Assembly (NCBI GenBank): GCA_002429315.1
Contig: DIZC01000099.1
Coordinates: forward strand, 1-15,756
Reading direction: 5' to 3'
DNA from: Alphaproteobacteria bacterium UBA6038
GTDB taxonomy: Bacteria; Pseudomonadota; Alphaproteobacteria; Micropepsales; Micropepsaceae
DNA length: 15,756 bases
The translations under genes were made by a program, and so were the position numbers. Each line of letters opens with the position of its first letter. Position 1 is the stretch's first letter. The notes under the pieces were generated by a model. It was not told the origin of the DNA. It did not search any database and worked only from the letters and a program-made list of their open reading frames with translations. Of this stretch, positions 1 to 5,686 are shown in pieces.

Positions 1-85
1 CGTCATGGCCGCCCTTGTGGCGGCCACCCATGCACACAAGCGGCAGAGATGTTCTTGGGTGGCTGGGACAAGCCCGGCCATGACG
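1..85. repeat. Palindromic intergenic repeat with imperfect ~30-bp terminal inverted repeats
   Basis: The ends are an exact 11-bp inverted pair, CGTCATGGCCG at 1-11 and CGGCCATGACG at 75-85. The inverted match continues inward to about position 30, with exact inner blocks CTTGT/ACAAG (14-18 and 68-72) and GCCACCCA/TGGGTGGC (23-30 and 56-63) and about five mismatches. The middle, about 25 nt, is unpaired. The pattern of CATGGCCGG and CTTGT blocks closing a short element resembles abundant dispersed palindromic repeats of rhizobial genomes. It lies upstream of folE, and position 1 is its apparent end, so more of the element or a partner copy may lie outside the window. I see no coding potential. 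Confidence 0.7.
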
Positions 86-148
86 GGATTTGCAGTGATT
101 CAGGCTAAACCGAAACAGCTCTAGCGCCCCTCGATTCAAGAGATCCTC

Positions 149-799
149 ATGTCTGAAGCCGCAAAGCCCAAGCCGACGCCGTTCTGTTCCATCCGGCCGG
201 CTCCGAAAGAGCCCAAGCCGTCGCGCGCCGAGGCCGAACGGGCGCTCCGCACACTGATCTTATGGGCGGGCGACGATCCCGACCGCGAGGGCATGCGCGA
301 GACCCCGGCGCGGGTGGCGCGGGCCTACGAGGACTGGTTCTCCGGCTACGCCGAGGATCCGGAGGAATATCTCCGCCGCACCTTCGAGGAGGTGGACGGC
401 TATGACGAGATGATCACGCTGAAGGACATCCGCTTCGAGTCGCATTGCGAGCACCATCTCGCGCCGATCATCGGCCGGGTGCATATCGGCTATCTGCCGG
501 ACCACAAGGTGGTGGGTATCTCGAAGCTGGCGCGGGTGGTGGACACCTATGCCCGCCGGTTCCAGGTGCAGGAGAAAATGAATGCGCAAATCGCGCATTG
601 TATCCAGAAGGTGCTGGAGCCGCAGGGTGTGGCGGTGGTGATCGAGGCGACGCACCAGTGCATGACCACGCGCGGCGTGCACAAGCCCGGCGTGGTGATG
701 GTGACCTCGACGATGCTGGGTCAGTTCCGGCAGAATCCCCTTACCCGGCGGGAATTCCTGAGCGTCATCGGCAATCCGAGCGCCAGCCTCGACCACTAA
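149..799 (+). CDS. folE: GTP cyclohydrolase I (FolE, type IA)
   Basis: Converts GTP to 7,8-dihydroneopterin triphosphate and formate, the first step of tetrahydrofolate synthesis, in the cytosol. The 216-residue product is the normal length for the family plus a proline/lysine-rich N-terminal tail of about 25 residues. The zinc site is intact: C100 and H103 in SHCEHHLAPI, and C171 in THQCMTTRGV, matching C110, H113 and C181 of the E. coli enzyme. The conserved core YLPDHKVVGISKLARVVD (about 115-132) and the C-terminal TRREFL are also present. The ATG at 149 is the first in frame and has only a weak purine-rich stretch (aagaga) upstream. It stands alone after the repeat at 1-85. The next gene, 162 bp downstream on the same strand, is not functionally related. 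Confidence 0.97.
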   Translation: MSEAAKPKPTPFCSIRPAPKEPKPSRAEAERALRTLILWAGDDPDREGMRETPARVARAYEDWFSGYAEDPEEYLRRTFEEVDGYDEMITLKDIRFESHCEHHLAPIIGRVHIGYLPDHKVVGISKLARVVDTYARRFQVQEKMNAQIAHCIQKVLEPQGVAVVIEATHQCMTTRGVHKPGVVMVTSTMLGQFRQNPLTRREFLSVIGNPSASLDH

Positions 800-961
800 G
801 CCGAACGCGCGTTAACCGTCGCGCTATCGCTTCAAATGGTGTCATTCCCGCGCAGGAGTCATCGCGCGAGTGTGGCACGCGCGGCAAATCAGCAACGGTT
901 CGGAACTCTGACGGTCCTCTCGCATTGAGAAACGGTAACACCTGCCCCGGGTTGGGCGACC
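800..961. other. Intergenic region with a weak EcfG-like promoter candidate
   Basis: This 162-bp gap holds no ORF that looks real. It contains GGAAC at 902-906, followed 16 nt later by CATT at 923-926. The alphaproteobacterial general-stress sigma factor EcfG prefers GGAAC, 16-17 nt, then CGTT, so this is a one-mismatch candidate that would drive the fasciclin gene at 962. No clear terminator follows folE. Confidence 0.25.
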
Positions 962-1564
962 GTGCACAATCTTCTGATCAAAGGCTTTGCCGCCGCGCTG
1001 GTGATGGGCGCGGGCGCCGGCGCCGTCACCGACGTGGGCGGCACCAAACCGGATGTCCCCCGCGACGTGCTGAACCCGATGATCGGCGGCCAGGCGATGC
1101 TGACCGGCGCGACCATTTACGACAATGCCAGCAAATCGCCCGACCACACGCGGCTTGTCGCCGACATCAAGGCCGCCGGTCTCGCGCCGATGCTCAGCGG
1201 CAGCGGACCGTACACCGTGTTCGCCCCGACCAATGCTGCCTATGCGTCGCAAAGCCGTTCCGGAGCCGCCGACAAATCGCAATCGGCAAGAGACGTGCGT
1301 TATCTGATCGTGCCGGGCCGCTACGATTCGCAGACCCTGCTCGGGATGATCAATGCCAAAGGCGGCGAGGTGAAGCTGAAGACGGTCGAAGGCGGCACGC
1401 TCACCGCCATGCTGAACGGCCCGACCAATATCGCGCTGGTCGACGAACGTGGTGACGTGGCCGACATCTCGATTTACGACGTGTATCAGAAGAACGGCGT
1501 CATCCAGGTGATCGACAACGTGCTGCACCCGGCCGGCGGCGCGAAAATCGCGGCACGATCCTAG
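962..1564 (+). CDS. Secreted fasciclin (FAS1) domain protein
   Basis: Predicted exported protein of 200 residues with one FAS1 domain, a fold used in cell-surface adhesion and often found singly in bacterial periplasmic proteins; its ligand here is unknown. Residues 1-22 form a short signal-like segment (K7 followed by an Ala/Gly/Val-rich hydrophobic run). The FAS1 domain spans about 52-192: TIYDNASKSPDHTRLVADIK at its start, the H1-box-like GPYTVFAPTNAAY in the middle, and GVIQVIDNVLHPA at its end, the usual last strand. The start is GTG at 962. It has no convincing Shine-Dalgarno, and the next in-frame ATG (1004) would destroy the signal segment, so I keep GTG. It converges with the next gene, leaving a 17-bp gap. 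A stress-sigma promoter is possible upstream but weak. Confidence 0.85.
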   Translation: MHNLLIKGFAAALVMGAGAGAVTDVGGTKPDVPRDVLNPMIGGQAMLTGATIYDNASKSPDHTRLVADIKAAGLAPMLSGSGPYTVFAPTNAAYASQSRSGAADKSQSARDVRYLIVPGRYDSQTLLGMINAKGGEVKLKTVEGGTLTAMLNGPTNIALVDERGDVADISIYDVYQKNGVIQVIDNVLHPAGGAKIAARS

Positions 1565-1581
1565 GCCGTTCCGTTCCTATT

Positions 1582-2163
1582 TCAGGCGGCGTTGCGCGTC
1601 TCGGCCACGTCCCCATCGCCGACCAATTCGGTGAACAGCGAGCGATAGTGAATCATCGCCTGCCGCAAATCCTCGGTCGAAGCTTTGCCGTCGCGCTGCC
1701 GCAGCGCGGTGTCGTGCGCCGCCCGGTAGTTCTGCACCACAATCGGATAATGCACGGATAGATCGGCGCTGCGGCGGTCGAAATCGGCCATCGGGTAGCC
1801 GCGGTCCGCCATCGCCTCGGTCAGCAGCTGGTCCGCCTTTGCAATCGCATCTGCCGGATCGTCCACGAACTTCGCCTGCACGCTGCGCCACACGCGGAGA
1901 TACCGCGCGCGATCCTGCTCGGGTAGCGGACGGATGTCGTAGCTGGCCACTCGCCGCTCCCGCTCGAACAGGCGGGCTTCGGCGCGCTTGCGGCTGCCCA
2001 TTTCGGCGACCAGCCGCTCGTATTCCGGGCCGAAGCGCTTTTCCATCCGGTGGCGGTGCGTGCGCCGCCGCAACCAAACAAGCGCGCCAAACGCGAGCGC
2101 GATCAGGATAATGGGGGCGACGGCAATTATAACGGTGGTCGTGTCGATCGATGCGAGGTTCAT
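1582..2163 (-). CDS. Conserved membrane-anchored protein of unknown function
   Basis: The 193-residue product has one transmembrane helix near the N-terminus (about residues 11-30, ending in LVWLRRR) and a soluble, charged remainder that probably lies in the cytosol given the RRRTHRHR positive patch after the helix. The segment RFGPEYERLVAEMG (about 43-56) is followed by helical sequence with ERRVASYDIRPLPEQDRARYL, FVDDP, DRGYPMADF and EDLRQAMIHYRSLFTELV. This pattern recurs in uncharacterised one-helix proteins of many bacteria, and I know no function for it. There is no enzyme motif. It starts at the ATG on the complement of 2161-2163, with a weak ribosome site. It is convergent with the fasciclin gene and lies downstream of the truncated GST gene on the same strand. 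Confidence 0.8.
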   Translation of the reverse strand: MNLASIDTTTVIIAVAPIILIALAFGALVWLRRRTHRHRMEKRFGPEYERLVAEMGSRKRAEARLFERERRVASYDIRPLPEQDRARYLRVWRSVQAKFVDDPADAIAKADQLLTEAMADRGYPMADFDRRSADLSVHYPIVVQNYRAAHDTALRQRDGKASTEDLRQAMIHYRSLFTELVGDGDVAETRNAA

Positions 2164-2285
2164 TGGACTGCCGCGTTTTCACGCGGTCCCTGATGCGCCC
2201 CCTGTGAGAACGGCCCACGCTCCCCAGTGTTCCGCCAAGCCCGGCGGGGATCACCACCTCAAATGTGAAAGAGCGTCGCGGGCTC
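2164..2285. other. Intergenic region, nothing recognised
   Basis: 122 bp between two minus-strand genes. An imperfect inverted pair at about 2266-2289 (GTGA..AGAGC against GCTCTCAC, with a 2-nt bulge) could be a weak terminator for the truncated GST gene, but it has no T-run. I see no convincing promoter for the membrane protein at 1582-2163. Confidence 0.3.
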
Positions 2286-2730
2286 TCACGCCGCGCGCAG
2301 CAGGAAGCCGGGATAATGCTCGGCCAGCAGGCGGTCGCGAAAGCCCACCAGATTGCGATGGCTCTCGGCATAGCGCCTGAGATCGGACTCGAACCATGGC
2401 GTCAGCAGCGCGGCGATCATGCCGAAGGCCGTGGCGTCCACGCCGCACGGCTCCGGCCCCATCTGATACGGCTTATTGCCGAGCAAGGCGGACAACGCGG
2501 CCACCGAATGCCGGCCTAGTTCCTCGATCTCATCTTTGTCGTGCCGGCCGAGCCCGTGCGCGCGCAAGGACTCCAGCACCCGCCGGCGCGCCGCTTCGCG
2601 CGTGGTCTCGCGCACATCCGGCGGCAAGGTGTCGAAGAGGTGCGAGGGGCCTTTGGCGAAATTCCGTTCGTCCGCCCAGCGCAGATGCACGATCGCCCAA
2701 TAAAGATGGTCCTCCAGCATCCGCTCGATG
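2286..2730 (-). pseudogene. GST-family protein (metaxin/Fax-like), C-terminal domain only, 5' end deleted
   Basis: The remaining open frame from an ATG at 2720 encodes 144 residues that match only the all-helical C-terminal half of a glutathione S-transferase-like protein of the failed-axon-connections/metaxin type. Its hallmarks are MLEDHLYWAIVHLRW at the start, the GHxxxEIEELGRHSVAALSALLGNKPY-type middle, PCGVDATAFGMIAALLTPWF, and NLVGFRDRLLAEHYPGF at the end. Family members run to about 230-240 residues, so the thioredoxin-like N-terminal domain of about 90 residues is missing. Homology-like sequence continues a few codons upstream of the ATG (IER), then meets sequence of another gene at about 2730, and the frame stops at 2742-2744. 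An isolated C-terminal domain could still be translated, but without the substrate-binding domain it is unlikely to work as a transferase. Confidence 0.75.
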
Positions 2731-2968
2731 GCCGTTCGCCGTCAGCTATTTCGAGACCGTTCGCGTGATCGTGGCGTGGTGCGAACTGCGCCAGGCGTTT
2801 CGCAGCTTCCGCACCGATCGCGTGCTGGAGGCGCAATTCCTGGCGGAACGCTATCCCACGCCGCGCGTGCGCCTGCTGGCCACATGGAAGAAGGAACAGA
2901 AGAAGGAGCGCGAGGCGCGGCTTGCAAAAGGCGAGGCGATGGCCGAACGCAAGCGCGCCGCGATATAA
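2731..2968 (+). pseudogene. WYL/YafY-type transcriptional regulator, C-terminal remnant
   Basis: About 78 codons, from roughly PFAVSYFETVRVIVAWCE to the stop at 2966-2968, match the end of YafY-type regulators, which carry an N-terminal HTH, a WYL domain and a C-terminal extension. The diagnostic stretch is IVAWCELRQAFRSFRTDRV followed by AERYPTPRVRLLATWKKEQ, which in intact proteins reads AWCELR..FR.FR.DRI and then RYP....LL..W. Whole regulators are about 230 residues, so the HTH and most of the WYL domain are missing. The open frame continues upstream to 2396, but that part is only antisense to the GST gene. The VOC gene starts 28 nt downstream, the usual place for a partner gene of such regulators. 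Without its HTH it cannot regulate as before. Confidence 0.7.
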
Positions 2969-2996
2969 CCGGGAACCGGAGAACAGGGAGATCAGC

Positions 2997-3437
2997 ATGG
3001 CTGACCAAGATCAGGCGCCGGCGACAGGGCTGACGCCGTACATCACCGTCCGCGAGGGTCGCGGCAGCGAGGCGGTGGCTTTCTACCAGCGGGCCTTCGG
3101 GGCCAGAGAGGTCCAGCGGCATCTGGCAGACGACGGCAAGCGCCTGATGCACTCCCACCTGATCGTCAATGGCGCCTCGCTGATGCTGTCGGACGATTTC
3201 CCCGAATATCGCGGCGGCGCGCCGGCGCCGGAGCCCGGCGGCACCACCCTGCATCTGCAGGTCAAGAACGCGGACGAATGGTGGAACCGGGCAGTAGAGG
3301 CCGGCGCCGAAATCCGGATGCCGCTCGCCGACCAGTTCTGGGGCGACCGCTACGGTCAGCTGCGCGACCCGTTCGGCCACAGCTGGTCCATCGGCGCGCC
3401 GACCGCCAAGGTCGAAACCCAAATGGCGCCCGCCTGA
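2997..3437 (+). CDS. VOC-family protein (PhnB/glyoxalase-like)
   Basis: A 146-residue protein of the vicinal-oxygen-chelate fold, PhnB-like subgroup. It has two beta-alpha-beta-beta-beta units: LTPYITVREGRGSEAVAFYQRAFGA (about 13-37) opens the first and TTLHLQVKNADEWWNRAVEAGA (about 83-104) opens the second. DQFWGDRYGQLRDPFGHSWSIG (about 112-133) is the usual closing motif. Members include metal-dependent glyoxalase, dioxygenase and resistance proteins; PhnB-like ones mostly have no known substrate, so I assign none. The ATG at 2997 follows a good ribosome site (agggaga). An in-frame start further upstream would overlap the regulator remnant. It was probably co-transcribed with the now-broken WYL regulator, so its expression may have been rewired by the deletion. 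Confidence 0.88.
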   Translation: MADQDQAPATGLTPYITVREGRGSEAVAFYQRAFGAREVQRHLADDGKRLMHSHLIVNGASLMLSDDFPEYRGGAPAPEPGGTTLHLQVKNADEWWNRAVEAGAEIRMPLADQFWGDRYGQLRDPFGHSWSIGAPTAKVETQMAPA

Positions 3438-3450
3438 CTTGCAGGCCGCC

Positions 3451-3479
3451 CCTTTCTTCCTTACGGTAAGGAAGAAAGG
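3451..3479. promoter_or_regulatory. Perfect 29-bp inverted repeat, probable operator of the mazEF-type module
   Basis: CCTTTCTTCCTTAC (3451-3464), one central G, then GTAAGGAAGAAAGG (3466-3479): 14-bp arms with no mismatch. It lies 14 bp after the VOC stop and 9 bp before the antitoxin start. AbrB-fold antitoxins bind such palindromes as dimers to repress their own operon. The right arm overlaps the antitoxin ribosome site (AAGGAAGG, 3476-3483). A weak sigma70-like promoter, TTGCAG (3439-3444), 17 nt, TACGGT (3462-3467), would place the -10 at the centre of the palindrome. It could also fold as a terminator stem for the VOC gene, but no T-run follows. Confidence 0.7.
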
Positions 3480-3488
3480 AAGGCCCCC

Positions 3489-3719
3489 ATGAACGCGATC
3501 TTCAGCAAGATCACCGCGAAGGCGCAAACCACGGTGCCTAAAGAAGTGCGCAGTGCCCTGGGTGTGAAGCCGGGGGATACATTGGTCTATCGCATCTCCA
3601 AGGGGAAAGTGACGCTCGCGCGCGCCGAGCCGCTCGACCGGGCGTACCTCAAGGCGGTGGAGTCCACGCTCGCCGAATGGGCGAGCGAAGAGGATGCCAA
3701 AGCCTATGACGATCTCTAA
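3489..3719 (+). CDS. AbrB/MazE-type antitoxin (SpoVT-AbrB domain)
   Basis: A 76-residue antitoxin that should bind and neutralise the toxin encoded next to it and repress the operon. Residues 4-47 are a swapped-hairpin AbrB domain with the typical IFSKITAKAQTTVPKEVR, then LGVKPGDTLVYRI and KGKVTLARAEP. The acidic C-terminal tail (EWASEEDAKAYDDL) is the expected toxin-binding segment. The start at 3489 has a strong ribosome site, GGAAGG at 3478-3483, five nt away. The stop codon (3717-3719) shares its last A with the toxin ATG (3719-3721), so translation of the two is probably coupled. The 29-bp palindrome just upstream is the likely autoregulatory site. Confidence 0.9.
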   Translation: MNAIFSKITAKAQTTVPKEVRSALGVKPGDTLVYRISKGKVTLARAEPLDRAYLKAVESTLAEWASEEDAKAYDDL

Positions 3720-4057
3720 TGCAGATCTGTGATGCGGGCGATGTGGCGATCGTCCCGTTTCCCTTCACCGACATGGCGGTTGCCAAGCCGCGCCCCGCTT
3801 TGGCGCTTTCCACGCAAGCGGCGAATGCCGCCAGCGGCAACACCATCTTCGCAATGATCACCACTGCTGCGCGGAGTCATTGGCCACAGGACGTTCCCAT
3901 ACGGGAGACACGATCCGCCGGCCTGACCACCGCCTCGATTGTCCGTGTCAAGCTATTTACGCTGGACAATCGCCTCATTTCTCGAAGGATCGGCAGGCTC
4001 GGCGCGCGGGATCGCGCAGCGGTTCGCCGGATGCTGCGCAGCCTGATCGCGATTTAA
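3719..4057 (+). CDS. MazF/PemK-family toxin (endoribonuclease)
   Basis: A 112-residue toxin of the CcdB/PemK superfamily, which in characterised members cleaves mRNA in a sequence-specific way. Visible motifs are GDVAIVPFPFTD (7-18) with KPRPALALS (23-31) carrying the conserved Pro-Arg-Pro-Ala, then IFAMITTAARSHWPQDVPI (43-61), AGLTTASIVRVKLFTLD (67-83) and LISRRIGRLGARD (86-98). The length is normal and no core motif is missing, so it looks active. The ATG overlaps the antitoxin stop by one base. Its stop codon overlaps by four bases (4054-4057) the end of the convergent small gene on the other strand. The cleavage site cannot be read from sequence. Confidence 0.9.
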   Translation: MQICDAGDVAIVPFPFTDMAVAKPRPALALSTQAANAASGNTIFAMITTAARSHWPQDVPIRETRSAGLTTASIVRVKLFTLDNRLISRRIGRLGARDRAAVRRMLRSLIAI

Positions 4058-4251
4058 TCCGCCAGCTGCTCCGGCGATTCCGGGCGCTGGTAGACGAGCT
4101 GGTTGCCGTCCCAGACTTCGATCCGGCGGGCGGTATCGAGCCGCATGGCGTGCGCGAGGATCTTCGCCTGCATTTCGGTCTCGCAGCTCGCGGCGAATTT
4201 CCCGGCGAGAGAACCATCGTTCTTGAGGTAGCAGATTTCGTAATCCGGCAT
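4054..4251 (-). CDS. Small conserved protein of unknown function (65 aa)
   Basis: The product begins MPDYEICYLKNDGSLAGKF and ends with RRIEVWDGNQLVYQ and a short tail. Short proteins with an opening Y.I..L..DG strand and a closing IEVWDG strand are common in rhizobial genomes, with no known role that I am aware of. I place the start at the ATG complementary to 4249-4251 because a strong ribosome site (gaaggaga) precedes it by about 7 nt. A longer in-frame reading from 4335 adds 28 residues with no ribosome site and no family-like sequence. There is no signal peptide, membrane segment or metal motif. Its 3' end overlaps the MazF-like gene by four bases. Confidence 0.7.
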   Translation of the reverse strand: MPDYEICYLKNDGSLAGKFAASCETEMQAKILAHAMRLDTARRIEVWDGNQLVYQRPESPEQLAD

Positions 4252-4358
4252 GAGCGCGTCTCCTTCGTCATGCCCCCGCTGTTCGAATAGACATAGCTTC
4301 GCCGTGCGAATGTCGAGTGACAATTTCTTATGCAATCGATCACGGTTGTCGCAAAATG

Positions 4359-4386
4359 TCCCGGCTCCGCGTCCGCGAAGCCGGGA
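4359..4386 (-). terminator. Hairpin terminator after the SYLF gene
   Basis: TCCCGGCT (4359-4366) and AGCCGGGA (4379-4386) are exact inverted arms around a 12-nt loop that contains a further CGCG pairing. Read on the minus strand, it starts 11 nt after the SYLF stop codon and is followed by acattttgcg, a short T-run. This is the only notable structure in the 146-bp gap 4252-4397, which is otherwise empty. Confidence 0.6.
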
Positions 4387-4397
4387 GTGTCAACCCA

Positions 4398-5069
4398 CTA
4401 CCAGACCGATGCAAGGTTCGCGCGCAGCCGCCCCGCCGCGGGATTGCTTACCCGTCCCGACAGAATGTCGTGCGCCGAGACTCTGCGGCCGTAGAAGGCG
4501 GCGTTGCTGTTGTCTTGCGGTGCAATCACCGAACCGTTCACCGTGAGCCCGCCATAGGCGCCCTTGGCCACGGACCACACGATGAGGTCGCCGGAAAGAT
4601 TGGCCGGCGTTGCAGCTTCCGCGGCCGCGCCGAGGGTGACGATCGTGAGGCCGGCGCCGGCGCCGAGCTTGAACTTGCCCTGCTCGATCCCGCGCAACGC
4701 CCGCTCGCTCATGATGAACATCACCAGCTGCGCCTGCTCGAGCCCGATCTGCAGTCCGAACGATGCAGAACCCAAAGTGTAGAACGCCGGTGCGCTCCAG
4801 CCCCGGCGCGTGCGGGCGAGCAGCACGCCGTCGCCGCCCTCGGCGCCGAAAATGAATCCCCCTTTGACGAGGCTCGGCACGATCAGCACGGCGCGCGCAT
4901 TGCGCAGCGTGGCGCGGGCATTGCCGAATACCGGATCGTGTTTCAGGTCCGAAACCGTGGCGCTGGCGTGCGCCAGAACCGAGGCTTCGTCGGCGGCCTG
5001 GGCCGAGCCGAAGCCGATCAGGGCCGCGGCCAGCGCCATCGCGGCAGTCACATTGGCGAGCATTTTCAT
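4398..5069 (-). CDS. Secreted SYLF-domain (YSC84-like) lipid-binding protein
   Basis: A 223-residue protein with a clear signal peptide (residues 1-25, MKMLANVTAAMALAAALIGF then GSAQA, cleavage likely before ADEAS), so it should act in the periplasm or outer membrane. The rest is one SYLF domain. LRNARAVLIVPSLVKGGFIFGAEGGDGVLLAR (about 55-86) is the family start, followed by WSAPAFYTLGSASFGLQIGLEQAQLVMFIM (about 91-120), GKFKLGAGAGLTIVTLGA (about 131-148) and AKGAYGGLTVNGSVIAPQDNSNAAFYG (about 168-194). Eukaryotic SYLF domains bind phosphoinositides; the bacterial ones are mostly uncharacterised envelope proteins. It has a strong ribosome site (ggagga) before the start at 5069. It lies 78 bp downstream of the small secreted protein gene on the same strand and may share its transcript. 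Confidence 0.9.
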   Translation of the reverse strand: MKMLANVTAAMALAAALIGFGSAQAADEASVLAHASATVSDLKHDPVFGNARATLRNARAVLIVPSLVKGGFIFGAEGGDGVLLARTRRGWSAPAFYTLGSASFGLQIGLEQAQLVMFIMSERALRGIEQGKFKLGAGAGLTIVTLGAAAEAATPANLSGDLIVWSVAKGAYGGLTVNGSVIAPQDNSNAAFYGRRVSAHDILSGRVSNPAAGRLRANLASVW

Positions 5070-5147
5070 GATGTCCTCCCTCGGAAGTGCGGCGCGGCCG
5101 AGGCCGTTCCGCGAAAGCGCAAACGCCGAACGCGGTGGAACGCTGCC

Positions 5148-5540
5148 TTACTTCGCCGGCTTCAGCATCGATGCCAGTTCCGAAGCATCCGTCCGCGCCG
5201 TCTTGACGTCGCCGGCAGCGATGCCGGCGCGCGCCTTGTCGGCGGCGGCCTCCAGCGTTTTCTTCTTTGCCGCATCGGCCGTGTCCGGAATGGCGCCGTT
5301 GCCGCTCCGGGCGCAGGGGTTCAGCTCCTTGGCATCGAAGCCGCTACCGTTCGGTCCCACCAGACAGTTGAGCGCGTGATGCAGGTGCGTATGGACGCCG
5401 TCCAGGTCCGAAGCGCCCGCCGCAAGCGAGGCATGCGTCGCCGCCGTCACGGTTTCGGAGCTCGCGTCGGCCCACGCCGCCGGCGCAACGGCCAACGCCA
5501 CGAGCAGGATGACTCCGCCTGATGCTGGAATTGTGGCCAT
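5148..5540 (-). CDS. Small secreted His/Cys-containing protein, function unknown
   Basis: 130 residues with a signal peptide (1-24, hydrophobic GGVILLVALAVAPAAWA, cleavage likely at AWA/DA). The mature part has a histidine cluster, VHTHLHHALNCLVG (49-62), followed by a second cysteine in LNPC (C76), so C59 and C76 could form a disulfide. The C-terminal third is Ala/Lys/Asp-rich and probably helical (about 87-127). The HxHxHH run could bind a metal or heme, but that is an inference, and I do not recognise the family. The ATG at 5540 has a strong ribosome site (ggggagg). It is divergent from the cytochrome b gene, 146 bp away, so it may be co-regulated with the redox pair. Confidence 0.75.
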   Translation of the reverse strand: MATIPASGGVILLVALAVAPAAWADASSETVTAATHASLAAGASDLDGVHTHLHHALNCLVGPNGSGFDAKELNPCARSGNGAIPDTADAAKKKTLEAAADKARAGIAAGDVKTARTDASELASMLKPAK

Positions 5541-5651
5541 CGTTCAGCCTCCCCAATGTCGCGAAAGAAGAGATTGAGGCGCCGCCATCACGGCTTTGTC
5601 AACGGCCTGCCGCAGGTCCGGGCGCCGGTCGGCAGCGTAAGAACAATGCGC

Positions 5652-5657
5652 TATAGT
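5652..5657 (+). promoter_or_regulatory. Candidate -10 box for the cytochrome b/molybdoenzyme operon
   Basis: TATAGT matches five of six bases of the sigma70 -10 consensus. With a 17-nt spacer the -35 would be TCGGCA (5629-5634), a four-of-six match. Transcription would begin near 5664, about 23 nt before the ATG at 5687. The rest of the 146-bp divergent gap shows no operator that I can recognise. Confidence 0.35.
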
Positions 5658-5686
5658 CGAATGGGCGGTAGGTGTCGGGCGACGTC

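Noticed and set aside
445..1455. Long plus-strand open frame (336 codons) across folE and the fasciclin gene
   Set aside because: It is an out-of-frame reading of two recognised genes and their gap, Arg/Gly-rich and repeat-like as GC-rich shadows are.
2396..2730. First ~110 codons of the open frame that ends in the WYL remnant
   Set aside because: Antisense to the GST fragment and without homology-like sequence; only the part after about 2731 is recognisable.
3451..3479. Intrinsic terminator for the VOC gene
   Set aside because: The stem is strong but no T-run follows on the plus strand, and its position over the antitoxin promoter and ribosome site fits an operator better.
4252..4335. 28-residue N-terminal extension of the small 65-aa protein
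   Set aside because: No ribosome site ahead of it, whereas the internal ATG has gaaggaga at the right distance.
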